Source: Brevundimonas sp. SGAir0440 (GTDB taxonomy: Bacteria; Pseudomonadota; Alphaproteobacteria; Caulobacterales; Caulobacteraceae). From it: DNA of 64,000 nucleotides. Below the pieces are notes generated by a model. It was not told where the DNA came from. It made no database searches and saw only the letters and a list, made by a program, of their open reading frames with translations. This document shows positions 1 to 8,009 of the stretch, in pieces (within the stretch, counting starts at the first letter, position 1; every line of letters starts with the position of its first letter). The position numbers and the translations under genes are program-made. The stretch spans positions 1,054,001 through 1,118,000 of the forward strand of contig NZ_CP039435.1 in assembly GCF_005484585.1 (NCBI RefSeq), read 5' to 3'.

Positions 1-1
1 T

Positions 2-100
2 GCGACGGACGAGGACTACATCATGCGCACCAATGGTGTTCACCACGCCGACGTGGCCGCAGGTCGCCAGGCCATCCTGGCCCTGAACCTGCGCTTCTAA
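2..100 (+). CDS. TonB-dependent receptor, C-terminal fragment (gene begins before the window)
   Basis: Only the last 32 codons are present. The reading frame ends in TAA after a peptide finishing ILALNLRF. A final beta-strand ending in aromatic Phe is the outer-membrane insertion signature of TonB-dependent receptors. The next gene is PiuC, which characteristically sits directly after siderophore receptors of the Fiu/PiuA type. That partner supports an iron-siderophore receptor here, but the substrate cannot be read from this fragment. Confidence 0.6.
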   Translation, partial: ATDEDYIMRTNGVHHADVAAGRQAILALNLRF

Positions 101-123
101 AGGCCGTTTCCCCGGCCTAGTCT

Positions 124-158
124 GACGGCCCCGCGATCCCCCGCGGGGCCGTTTCGTC
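124..158 (+). terminator. Rho-independent terminator after the receptor gene
   Basis: A perfect 10-bp stem (126-135 pairing with 142-151) closes a 6-base loop and is followed by a T-rich run (tttcgtcttt). It lies between the receptor stop and the PiuC start, so PiuC probably depends on read-through or its own promoter. Confidence 0.7.
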
Positions 159-175
159 TTTCAGCGAGAACGCCC

Positions 176-862
176 GTGCTGCTACAGATTCCGGAAGTCT
201 TCTCCAAGGCCGAGGTCGCGGCTCTGCGGGCGCGGCTGGACGCCGGGCCGTGGGCGGACGGCAACGCCACCTCGGGCCATCAATCGGCGACGGCGAAAAA
301 GAACCTGCAACTGCCCGAAGAGTCGGATGTGGCGAAGGAGGTCTCGGCTCTGGTCGTCCAGGCGCTGAACGCCAATCCGATGTTTGTGGCCGCGGCCCTG
401 CCGCACACGATCTTTCCGCCCCTGTTCAACCGCTACGAAGGCGGGGACCAGTTCGGCCTGCACGTCGACAACGCCATCCGCCAGTCCCGCAACGGCGGGG
501 CGATCCGCATTCGCAGCGACCTCTCGGCGACCCTGTTCCTGTCCGAGCCTGAGGACTACGACGGCGGCGAACTGATCATCGAGGAGATGTACGGGTCGCA
601 GGCGATCAAGCTGCCGGCCGGCGATCTGGTCCTGTATCCGTCCAAGAGCCTGCACCGGGTCACGCCGGTGACGCGCGGGGCGCGGGTGTCGTCCTTCATG
701 TGGATGCAGAGCCTCGTGCGCGACGACGCCGATCGCGAGACCCTGTTCCGTCTGGACATCGCCACCCAGCGCGTGGCGTCCGAGAAGGGGCCGAAGGATC
801 AGGCGGTGATCGAACTGACAGGCGTCTATCACAATCTGCTGCGGCGCTGGACCGAGCTCTGA
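176..862 (+). CDS. piuC: Fe(II)/2-oxoglutarate dioxygenase, PiuC/PKHD-type hydroxylase
   Basis: 228 aa, the usual PiuC length. The Fe(II) facial triad is visible as H96-x-D98 (in FGLHVDNA) and H160 (in KSLHRVTP). R170 (in TRGARVSS) is the expected 2-oxoglutarate-binding Arg. The start is GTG at 176; the N-terminus MLLQIPEV matches the family, so no upstream start is needed. PiuC proteins accompany TonB siderophore receptors and are iron-repressed in other bacteria, but the substrate is not established. It follows a receptor fragment here and precedes a redox membrane cassette. The protein has no signal peptide, so it is cytoplasmic. Confidence 0.9.
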   Translation: MLLQIPEVFSKAEVAALRARLDAGPWADGNATSGHQSATAKKNLQLPEESDVAKEVSALVVQALNANPMFVAAALPHTIFPPLFNRYEGGDQFGLHVDNAIRQSRNGGAIRIRSDLSATLFLSEPEDYDGGELIIEEMYGSQAIKLPAGDLVLYPSKSLHRVTPVTRGARVSSFMWMQSLVRDDADRETLFRLDIATQRVASEKGPKDQAVIELTGVYHNLLRRWTEL

Positions 863-889
863 CACCAGAGGCGTCGCAACGTCGCTAAA

Positions 890-919
890 TGCTATTGCAA
901 CCCGTTCGCAACAATGGCA
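890..919. promoter_or_regulatory. Imperfect inverted repeat upstream of the PepSY cassette (possible operator)
   Basis: TGCTATTG (890-897) and CAATGGCA (912-919) are inverted with one mismatch in 8 and a 14-base spacer, ending 10 bases before the GTG of the PepSY gene. Given the iron-linked neighbours, a Fur-type or other metal regulator is conceivable. The sequence does not match a Fur box I can recognise, so this is only a candidate. Confidence 0.25.
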
Positions 920-929
920 CAGCGACCCC

Positions 930-1607
930 GTGACCGAACTCGCCACACAGCGTCAGGCCGAAACCGCAGCCAAGGGCCCCAAACCCAAGGCGGCGCTGAA
1001 CGGCGCACGGTCGTTCTGGCTGAAGCAGCTGCATAGCTGGCACTGGATTTCCGCGGCGGTCAGCCTGGTCGGCATGATCCTGTTCGCGGTCACCGGCATC
1101 ACCCTGAACCATGCGGCCTCGATCCCCGGCGATCCGGTGACGGTCGAACAGACCGCGACCTTGCCGGCGCCCCTGGTGCAGCGGCTGGCGGCCTTCCCCG
1201 AAGAGACCACCGATCCCGTCCCCGACGCCGTCGCGCGCTGGGCGTCCGAGACGCTGAAGGTCGAGATCGCCGACAAGCCGACCGAGACGACGGCGGAAGA
1301 GGTCTATGTCGCCCTGGCCCTGCCCGGCGGCGACGGCTGGGTCACCATCGACCGTTCGACCGGCGAGACCCTGCACGAGAAGACGACGCGCGGCTGGATC
1401 GCCTACCTCAACGACCTGCACAAGGGCCGCAACGCCGGCGTGGTCTGGTTCTGGTTTATCGACGTCTTCGCGGCGGCCTGCGTCATCTTCGCCGTCACGG
1501 GGCTGGGTTTGATGTTCCTGCACGCCAAGGGTCGGTCCTCAACCTGGCCGCTGGCGGCGCTGGGTCTGCTGATCCCCGTCGTTATCGCCCTGATCTTCAT
1601 TCACTGA
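930..1607 (+). CDS. PepSY-associated transmembrane protein, probable bis-His haem electron carrier
   Basis: 225 aa with GTG start. A long TM helix (about 39-60) and a second one (about 171-198) flank a periplasmic PepSY-like region (about 62-160), and a third helix closes the C-terminus. Histidines sit at both ends of TM1 (H35/H38 and H61) and of TM2 (H164 and H198). This is the pattern expected for two stacked b-type haems in PepSY ferric-reductase-like proteins. The gene starts a run of closely spaced genes that includes DUF2271, ApbE and a diflavin reductase. The inferred role is moving electrons across the inner membrane to a periplasmic acceptor. Haem binding is inferred from His placement only. 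Confidence 0.75.
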   Translation: MTELATQRQAETAAKGPKPKAALNGARSFWLKQLHSWHWISAAVSLVGMILFAVTGITLNHAASIPGDPVTVEQTATLPAPLVQRLAAFPEETTDPVPDAVARWASETLKVEIADKPTETTAEEVYVALALPGGDGWVTIDRSTGETLHEKTTRGWIAYLNDLHKGRNAGVVWFWFIDVFAAACVIFAVTGLGLMFLHAKGRSSTWPLAALGLLIPVVIALIFIH

Positions 1608-1618
1608 CGAGTTTTCCG

Positions 1619-2128
1619 ATGCGCCTGCTTCCCGTCGTCATCACCACCGCCGGCCTCGCCGCCGCTGCGCCCGCCATGGCCGCCGACCTGACGGTGTCGG
1701 TCGAGATTCCGCGTCTGAACACCGCCTCCTATCATCGCCCCTATGTCGCGGTGTGGATCGAAAAGCCGGACCAGTCGGCCGAACGCACCCTGGCCGTCTG
1801 GTATCAGCAGACTCGCAATAACGAGGGCGACGGCAAGGATTGGCTGAAGGATCTGCGCACCTGGTGGCGCAAGGGCGGTCGGGCCATGAGCCTGCCGGCC
1901 GACGGCGTATCCGGCGCCACGCGCGCGCCGGGCCGCCAGACCGTCACCGTACCCGCCGCCCGCCTGCGCAACCTTCAGCCCGGCCAGTACAACATTGTCG
2001 TCGAGGCGGCCCGCGAACTGGGCGGGCGCGAGGTCGTTCGCGTGCCCTTCCGCTGGGGCGCGGCCAACACCGGCGCCGGAACCGGCTCCACCGAACTGGG
2101 CGCCGTGCGCGTCGCCGTCTCTCGCTGA
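1619..2128 (+). CDS. Secreted DUF2271 protein with a covalent-flavinylation motif
   Basis: 169 aa. A Sec signal peptide ends near residues 19-22 (AMA-ADL) and a single DUF2271 domain follows. Residues 95-101 read D-G-V-S-G-A-T. This is the D-x-x-S/T-G-A-T motif in which ApbE attaches FMN to the Thr (as in NqrC/RnfG), making T101 (codon 1919-1921) the predicted flavin site. An ApbE gene lies two genes downstream, and a PepSY electron carrier ends 11 bases upstream. I infer a periplasmic FMN-protein receiving electrons from PepSY. Family membership is from recognition; the motif is seen directly. Confidence 0.82.
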   Translation: MRLLPVVITTAGLAAAAPAMAADLTVSVEIPRLNTASYHRPYVAVWIEKPDQSAERTLAVWYQQTRNNEGDGKDWLKDLRTWWRKGGRAMSLPADGVSGATRAPGRQTVTVPAARLRNLQPGQYNIVVEAARELGGREVVRVPFRWGAANTGAGTGSTELGAVRVAVSR

Positions 2129-2133
2129 GGATC

Positions 2134-2940
2134 ATGACCATGAAGAAGACGATCGCCCTGCTCACGCTGGCTGCAGCACTGGCCGCCCCCATGGCCGCCC
2201 AGGCCCACCGCGCCTGGCTGGCGCCCACGGCCACGACCCTGTCGGGCACGGACGCCTGGGTCGGATTCGACGCCGGCATGTCGAACCAGGTGTTCAACCC
2301 CGACCACGCCGCCATGCGCCTGACCGGCCTGACCATCACCGCGCCGGACGGCTCGGCGGTCCAGCCCGAGAACGCCATGCAGGGCCGCTATCGCTCGACC
2401 TTCGACGCCCATCTGACCCAGAACGGCACCTACAAGATCGCCAACGTCATGAACGGCGTGATGGCAAGCTATACCCTGAATGGCGAGCAGAAGCGCTGGC
2501 GCGGTGTGGCCTCGGAATACCCGGCGGGCCTGCCCGAGGGCGCGACCAATGTTCAGGCGACCCGCACTGCCAGCCGTATCGAGACCTTCGTCACCCTGAA
2601 CAACCCCACCGACACCGTCTTCAAGACGACCGGCGAGGGGCTTGAGCTGGTTCCCGTCACCCACCCGAACGATCTGGTGGTCGGCGAACCCGCCACCTTC
2701 AAACTGCTGAACAACGGCCAGCCGGCGGCGGACATCGACGTCACCGTGGCGCGCGGTGGTCTGCGGTACCGCGACAACCCCGAAGAATCGACGCTCAAGA
2801 CCAACGCCGAGGGCGCCTTCACCATCACCTGGCCGGAAGCGGGCATGTACTGGCTGAACGCCTCGGTCCGCACCGAAGGCCAAGGCGAAACGCTGGGTTC
2901 CAACGCCAGCTATGTGGCGGCGATGGAAGTCCTGCCCTAA
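2134..2940 (+). CDS. DUF4198 periplasmic protein
   Basis: 268 aa from ATG 2134 (a second ATG at 2140 is possible); it starts 5 bases after the DUF2271 stop. The signal peptide ends AAQA, leaving a mature N-terminus H-R-A-W-L-A. An exposed N-terminal His followed by a Trp is typical of DUF4198/NikM-like domains, where the terminal His can be a metal ligand. The rest is predicted beta-sandwich, with an Ig-like carrier portion towards the C-terminus (about 190-265). It sits inside the flavin/iron cassette, so a periplasmic metal-binding or chaperone role is plausible but unproven. Confidence 0.75.
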   Translation: MTMKKTIALLTLAAALAAPMAAQAHRAWLAPTATTLSGTDAWVGFDAGMSNQVFNPDHAAMRLTGLTITAPDGSAVQPENAMQGRYRSTFDAHLTQNGTYKIANVMNGVMASYTLNGEQKRWRGVASEYPAGLPEGATNVQATRTASRIETFVTLNNPTDTVFKTTGEGLELVPVTHPNDLVVGEPATFKLLNNGQPAADIDVTVARGGLRYRDNPEESTLKTNAEGAFTITWPEAGMYWLNASVRTEGQGETLGSNASYVAAMEVLP

Positions 2941-2950
2941 GCGAAGGGCC

Positions 2951-4057
2951 ATGTCCGACATTCCCCCCTCGCGCGGCTCGCGCGCCGCTCCGCCCACGGT
3001 CAATATCGGCGACGCCGCCCCTCTGGGCGACCGCGCCGACAACCGTGTCCTCGTGCCCGCGATAGAAGGCGCGCCGCCCCGTCCGCCCAGCGATCTGATC
3101 CGTTCGCTGGGCGGCCAGACCATGGGCACGACCTGGAACGCGCGCGTCATCGCCCCGCCAGGCGTGGGCGAGGCCGAGATCCGGTCTGCGATCGAGGAGG
3201 AACTGGCCACCGTCGTCGGTCTTTTCAGCCCGTGGGAGCCGTCCAGCGAAATCAGCCGCTTCAACACCGCGCCGGCCGGCGTCTGGGCGGTGTCCCAGCC
3301 GTTCTGGGATCTGCTGGATGCGGCGATGACCCTGGGCGACGAGACCAACGGCGCGGTCGATCCGACCCTTGGCGCCTTGGTCGATCTGTGGGGGTTCGGC
3401 CCGCCCGGACCGCGTTCGGCCTTGTTGCCGGTCCCGTCCGAGGACGAGATCGCGGCGGCTGCGGCCATTTCGGGCTGGCAGAAGCTGCGGCTGAACGGCG
3501 ATGCGCGGGCTGTGATGCAGATGGGCGGGATGAGGCTGGACTTCTCCGGCATCGCCAAGGGTCATGCGGTGGATCGCGTGTCCGACCGGCTGATGGCCAT
3601 GGGCGCCACCTCGCACCTGATCGAGATCGGCGGCGAGTTAAAAGGGCGCGGCGTCAAGCCGGACGCCCAGCCGTGGTGGGTCGAGATCGAGCGGGTCGAG
3701 GGTTCGCCTGCGCCCCACACCGTGGCGGCCCTGTTCGATCTGGCCGTGGCGACCAGCGGCGACTATCGCCGCGCATTCCGCCATGACGGGCGCCTTTATC
3801 CCCACACCATCGACGGATCGACCGGCCGGCCGGTCAGCAACAATCTGAGTTCGGTCACCGTTCTGCACCGCTCGGCCATGATGGCCGACGCCTACGCCAC
3901 GGCCCTGACCGTCATGGGACCGTTCGACGGACCGGACTACGCCGAGGCCGTGGGTCTGATGGCCCATTTCGTCGAACGCACCGAGCGCGGACCCGTCGAG
4001 CGGATGTCGCCGGCCTTCGCCTCCCTGATGGACGACGACGGAGATCGTCCGGGGTGA
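2951..4057 (+). CDS. apbE: FAD:protein FMN transferase (ApbE)
   Basis: 368 aa. ApbE signatures in order are GGQTMGTTW (about 54-62), LDFSGIAKGHAVD in the centre and HTIDGSTGRPVSN near the C-terminus. The enzyme transfers FMN from FAD to a Thr of a target protein. The likely target, DUF2271 with DGVSGAT, is in the same operon. It is unusual in lacking any hydrophobic signal peptide or lipobox; the first 50 residues are Pro- and Arg-rich instead. Most ApbE proteins act in the periplasm. The stop overlaps the next gene's start by 4 bases (GTGA), implying translational coupling with the diflavin reductase. Confidence 0.88.
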   Translation: MSDIPPSRGSRAAPPTVNIGDAAPLGDRADNRVLVPAIEGAPPRPPSDLIRSLGGQTMGTTWNARVIAPPGVGEAEIRSAIEEELATVVGLFSPWEPSSEISRFNTAPAGVWAVSQPFWDLLDAAMTLGDETNGAVDPTLGALVDLWGFGPPGPRSALLPVPSEDEIAAAAAISGWQKLRLNGDARAVMQMGGMRLDFSGIAKGHAVDRVSDRLMAMGATSHLIEIGGELKGRGVKPDAQPWWVEIERVEGSPAPHTVAALFDLAVATSGDYRRAFRHDGRLYPHTIDGSTGRPVSNNLSSVTVLHRSAMMADAYATALTVMGPFDGPDYAEAVGLMAHFVERTERGPVERMSPAFASLMDDDGDRPG

Positions 4058-5418
4058 CAGCCGATCCGCAGCGCTGGCTGTGGGCGGTCGGGGCCTTGGC
4101 GCTTTGGCTGACCCTGATCGTCGTCATCGTCTGGCGCGAGCGCAGGGCGAGGGCGGCGGCCCGTGCGCGGTCTGATGCTCTGGCGGGCGCAGGCGAGGGA
4201 CGGCCGCTGCTGATCGCCTTCGCCAGCCAGACGGGCTTCGCCGAGGAACTGGCGTGGATGACGGCGCGGTCTCTGGGCGATGGCGGCGTGGGTGCGCGTG
4301 TGCTGTCTTTCGCCGATCTGGATGTGCAGACGCTGAAATCGACAGACCGGGCGCTGCTGATCGTCTCGACGACCGGCGAGGGCGATCCGCCCGACAGCGC
4401 GGCCCGGTTTGTGCGCAAGGTCATGGGCGAGGCGACGAATCTGTCGGAACTGCGTTTCGGTCTGCTGGCGCTGGGCGACCGCAACTACGATCATTTCTGC
4501 GGCTTCGGCCATGCGGTGGACGGGTGGCTGCGACGCGCGGGCGCCGAACCCCTCTTCGACATGGTCGAGGTCGACAACGGCGAGGCCGGCGCCCTCCGCC
4601 ATTGGCAGCACCTACTGAACCAGATCACCGGCAGCGTGACGGCCCCCGACTGGACCCCGCCCGCCTACGAACCCTGGCGGCTGGTCGAACGGACCCTGGT
4701 CAATCCGGGCAGTCCCGGCGGCGAGGCCTGGCATCTGGCGTTCGAGGCCGTGGGCGCGTCGCCCGATTGGTCGGCGGGCGACATCGCCGAGGTCGGCCTG
4801 CCGGAACGCGACGGCGTCACGCCCGGCTCGCGCGAATATTCCATCGCCTCTCTGCCGTCGGACGGCCGGGTCGAGTTCCTGATCCGCCTGATGCGCCACC
4901 CCGACGGCGCGCCGGGTCTGGCCTCGGGCTGGCTGACGCAGGATCTGGCGCTGGGCGATCAGATCGGAATGCGCCTGCGCACCAACCGCAGCTTCCACGG
5001 CCCGTCGGACGAGACGCCGATGATCCTGATCGGCAACGGCACGGGCATCGCCGGCCTGCGCGCGCATTTGAAGGCGCGCACCGACGCGGGCGGGGCCTGG
5101 CTTCTGTTCGGAGAACGCACCCAGGCGCAAGACGCCTTCTTCGACGCGGAGTTGCAGGCCTGGCTGGCGTCGGGCGTGCTGCGGCGGCTGGATCGGAGCT
5201 TCTCGCGCGACGAAGGCGACGGCCGATATGTGCAGGCCCTGGTCGCGGCGGCGGCGGATGATGTGCGCGACTGGGTCGCGCGCGGCGCGGCGGTCTATGT
5301 CTGCGGCAGTCTGGAAGGCATGTCGCAAGGCGTGCATGCGGCGCTGGAAAGCGCTCTGGGCGCGGACGTGGTGCTGACCCTGCTGGAAGACGGGCGCTAT
5401 CGCCGCGACGTGTACTGA
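4054..5418 (+). CDS. Membrane-anchored flavodoxin/FAD-NADPH reductase (sulfite-reductase alpha-like)
   Basis: 454 aa with GTG start. The N-terminal helix (about 9-27) is followed by a strongly basic stretch (WRERRARAAARARS), so the catalytic part should face the cytoplasm. A flavodoxin domain follows (about 48-195; FASQTGFAEE phosphate loop and STTGEGDPPDS). Then come ferredoxin-reductase FAD and NAD(P) domains (REYSIAS; ILIGNGTGIAGLRAHL; VYVCGS; terminal RYRRDVY). It is a diflavin reductase of the CysJ/cytochrome-P450-reductase type, but shorter than CysJ. In this operon it is the obvious NADPH entry point for electrons to PepSY and the flavinylated DUF2271 protein. Confidence 0.85.
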   Translation: MTADPQRWLWAVGALALWLTLIVVIVWRERRARAAARARSDALAGAGEGRPLLIAFASQTGFAEELAWMTARSLGDGGVGARVLSFADLDVQTLKSTDRALLIVSTTGEGDPPDSAARFVRKVMGEATNLSELRFGLLALGDRNYDHFCGFGHAVDGWLRRAGAEPLFDMVEVDNGEAGALRHWQHLLNQITGSVTAPDWTPPAYEPWRLVERTLVNPGSPGGEAWHLAFEAVGASPDWSAGDIAEVGLPERDGVTPGSREYSIASLPSDGRVEFLIRLMRHPDGAPGLASGWLTQDLALGDQIGMRLRTNRSFHGPSDETPMILIGNGTGIAGLRAHLKARTDAGGAWLLFGERTQAQDAFFDAELQAWLASGVLRRLDRSFSRDEGDGRYVQALVAAAADDVRDWVARGAAVYVCGSLEGMSQGVHAALESALGADVVLTLLEDGRYRRDVY

Positions 5419-5440
5419 ACCCCGTCCTTGCTGATGGCGG

Positions 5441-6838
5441 TTACCGGCCTAGACGCCCCAACAGTTCCGCCGCGAAGGTCGACAGGGTGTCGTCGCGCGC
5501 ACCCATGACGATGATCCGGTCGCCCGGCTTGGCGATCGCGACGATCCGGTCGCCGCAATCCGCGCGCGTCGCCAGCGCCTCGGCCTGACGGCCGGCGGCG
5601 CGGACGCCGGAGGCGATGTCTTCCGATCCCACGCTGCGGTCGGTGGTGCCGCCGTAATAGACCGGCTCGGGCATCAGCAGCACGTCGTCCTCGCGCATCA
5701 GGCCGGCGAAGCCGTCGATGAATTCGGACTTCATCAGCTTCAGCGGGCCGAACCCATGCGGCTGAAACAGGATCAGCAGCCGCCCGTCGAAGGCGTGCAG
5801 GGTCTTCAGCGTGGCGGCGATCTTGTCCGGGTTATGGGCGAAGTCGTCGATGACGGTGATGTCGCCCGTCGTCCCGACGACCTCCATCCGGCGCCGGATG
5901 CCGGCGAAGGTTTCCAGCGCCTTCACCGCCTCGGCCGTCGGCACGCCCAGCGCCCGGGTCGCGCCCAGCGCGGCCAGGGCGTTGGCGACATTGTGGGCGC
6001 CGGGCACGTTCAGGGCCACGTCGTGTTCGCTCCAGCCCTCGATCAGCCGGAACCGCATGCCTGTCGGCAGAGGCTGAAGATCATGGGCGGACAGGTCGGC
6101 CTTCTCTTCGCCCAGGCCGAAGGTGATCGCTTTCCCAGCCGGCAAGGTCTGGGCCAGGGCCGCCGTCTCGGGATTGTCCAGGTTCAGCACGGCCGTCGTC
6201 GCCCGCGCGGTGAAGCCCCCGAACAGGTCGCGCAGCTCCTCCATCGACTTGTGGTCCAGCGAGATGTTGGACACCACCGCCACCGTCGGATCGTAGTGCG
6301 CGATGGAGCCGTCGCTTTCATCCACCTCGGACACGAACACGTCGGGCCCGCCGATCAGGGCGCTGGCGAACGGATGGTCGGCGTCGGCGAAGTTCTTCAT
6401 CACTGCGCCGTTCATGACGGTCGGCTCGCGGCCCGTCTGATGCAGGATCCAGGCGATCATGCCGGTGATGGTGGACTTGCCGCTGGTGCCCGCGACCCCG
6501 ACCGAGGTCGCGGCGGTGTTGAAGAGTTCGCTGAGCAGTTCGGGCCGGGTCTTGATCGTCGCGCCCGCGCGCCTGGCCGCGCCGATGTCGGGCACCGTCT
6601 CCTCGATGGCGCCGGTGGCGACGACGGTCTGATCCGAGCGGGTCACGCCCGATCCGTCCTGAGGGTGCAGGGTCACGCCGTGGGCGCGCAGCCAGTCGAA
6701 CTTCTCGGGCGTGCGGCCTTGGTCCAGCGCCCGGTCCGACCCTTCGATCACAGCGCCGCGCGCCTGGACGATCATGGCCAGGGGCAGCATGCCCGACCCG
6801 CCGATGCCGCAGAAGAAATAGGAGGCGTCTTGGTTCAT
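5441..6838 (-). CDS. Mur ligase family protein, MurC/Mpl-like (murein peptide ligase)
   Basis: 465 aa. It has an N-terminal Rossmann region (FFCGIGGSGMLPLA), a central ATP domain with P-loop GTSGKST, and a C-terminal domain with DDFAHNPDK. The fold is that of UDP-MurNAc ligases. MurC and Mpl normally carry GTHGKTTT, so the Ser-containing GTSGKST marks a divergent branch. It is divergent from an LD-carboxypeptidase (start 69 bases away). That enzyme makes the tripeptide that Mpl attaches to UDP-MurNAc, so a recycling role (Mpl) fits better than essential MurC. Substrate specificity is inferred from this context. Confidence 0.75.
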   Translation of the reverse strand: MNQDASYFFCGIGGSGMLPLAMIVQARGAVIEGSDRALDQGRTPEKFDWLRAHGVTLHPQDGSGVTRSDQTVVATGAIEETVPDIGAARRAGATIKTRPELLSELFNTAATSVGVAGTSGKSTITGMIAWILHQTGREPTVMNGAVMKNFADADHPFASALIGGPDVFVSEVDESDGSIAHYDPTVAVVSNISLDHKSMEELRDLFGGFTARATTAVLNLDNPETAALAQTLPAGKAITFGLGEEKADLSAHDLQPLPTGMRFRLIEGWSEHDVALNVPGAHNVANALAALGATRALGVPTAEAVKALETFAGIRRRMEVVGTTGDITVIDDFAHNPDKIAATLKTLHAFDGRLLILFQPHGFGPLKLMKSEFIDGFAGLMREDDVLLMPEPVYYGGTTDRSVGSEDIASGVRAAGRQAEALATRADCGDRIVAIAKPGDRIIVMGARDDTLSTFAAELLGRLGR

Positions 6839-6907
6839 GCCCCCTTAGAACAGGGGATCGGGCCGGTCCGCCAGTGGGGGATCGCAAAAACGACGAAGAA
6901 GACGGAC

Positions 6908-7744
6908 GTGGACACCAATAGCTTCAAGATCGGCGTCGTCTGCGCCAGTTCGCGCTTCTCCAAAGAGCGCGCCGAGGCGGTCGAGGCCTGGATGGCGCAC
7001 AACCATCCCGACCGCGATGTCGCCGTCGTCTTCCACCCCGCCTGTTTCCTGAAACACGGTCATTTCGCCGGCGACGACCGGGCGCGCGCCGACGCCTTCG
7101 TGGAGTTCGCCAACGACCCCCGCATCGACGCCATCTGGTTCGCGCGCGGCGGATACGGCTCCTGTCGCATCGCCGATGCGGTGATCCCGCGCCTGGACGC
7201 CGTCGCCCGCAAGAAGCGCTACATGGGCTATTCCGACGCCGGCAGCCTGTTGGCCGGGATGTACAAGGCCGGGTTCCAGCATCTGGCGCACGGACCGATG
7301 GCGTCGGATTCGGTGCGCGACGACGCGACCGCGCGTGGCGCCCTGTCCTGGCTGACCGCGGGACGCACCGACTGGATCGAGCCGTCGCTGGCGACCGATC
7401 CTCGCCCGGCCGTCGCCTTCAACCTGACCATCCTGAACGAACTGACCGGCACGCCGCTGGAGCCCGATCTGTCCGACCACGTCCTGATGCTGGAGGAGGT
7501 GTCCGAGGCCGCCTACCGGATCGACCGGATGATGTTTCACTTGACCAGCCAGGCCAGCATTCGTCGCGTGGCCGGGATTCGCATGGGACGGGTCTCGGAC
7601 GTCACGCCAAACGATCCCGATTTCGGTCAGACTCCGGAGGAAATCGTTCGATACTGGTGCCTGCGTTCGGGCATACCCTTTCTGGGAAGCGCCGATATCG
7701 GGCATGACGCCGCCAACAAGGTCGTCCCCTTCGGTCGCCCGTAA
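6908..7744 (+). CDS. ldcA: Muramoyltetrapeptide LD-carboxypeptidase (peptidase S66)
   Basis: 278 aa from GTG 6908, chosen because the S66 core begins at once (SFKIGVVCASSRFS). The Ser-Glu-His machinery is recognisable: nucleophile S109 in MGYSDAG, E196/E197 in LMLEEVSEAAYR, and H266 in ADIGHDAANK. The FARGGYGSCR motif is also typical. It removes the terminal D-Ala from murein tetrapeptides in the cytoplasm. It sits head-to-head with the Mur ligase gene, so the two may share a control region (6839-6907). Confidence 0.88.
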   Translation: MDTNSFKIGVVCASSRFSKERAEAVEAWMAHNHPDRDVAVVFHPACFLKHGHFAGDDRARADAFVEFANDPRIDAIWFARGGYGSCRIADAVIPRLDAVARKKRYMGYSDAGSLLAGMYKAGFQHLAHGPMASDSVRDDATARGALSWLTAGRTDWIEPSLATDPRPAVAFNLTILNELTGTPLEPDLSDHVLMLEEVSEAAYRIDRMMFHLTSQASIRRVAGIRMGRVSDVTPNDPDFGQTPEEIVRYWCLRSGIPFLGSADIGHDAANKVVPFGRP

Positions 7745-8009
7745 GGCGAACGACGCGCGACGAAAAGGACACAGTCTCGCCTCTATTCGCTAGGGCAAGC
7801 TCGCCCGCCTCTCGACAGAACGCCGGTCCTGACTTCAGATGCCGGTCCGCGAGGCGTTAGGACTTCGTTAGCCAAGGCGTTGGGGGACGCTGCGGTTTGC
7901 GCCTTCTGCGATGCGGCGGTTCGTTCGGATATCGGGGGATGCCCGGACGAGCCGCCTGATCGTCTTCCCATCCATCGACGTTGAGTGCCGCAGGGCTTAA
8001 GGATCGCGG

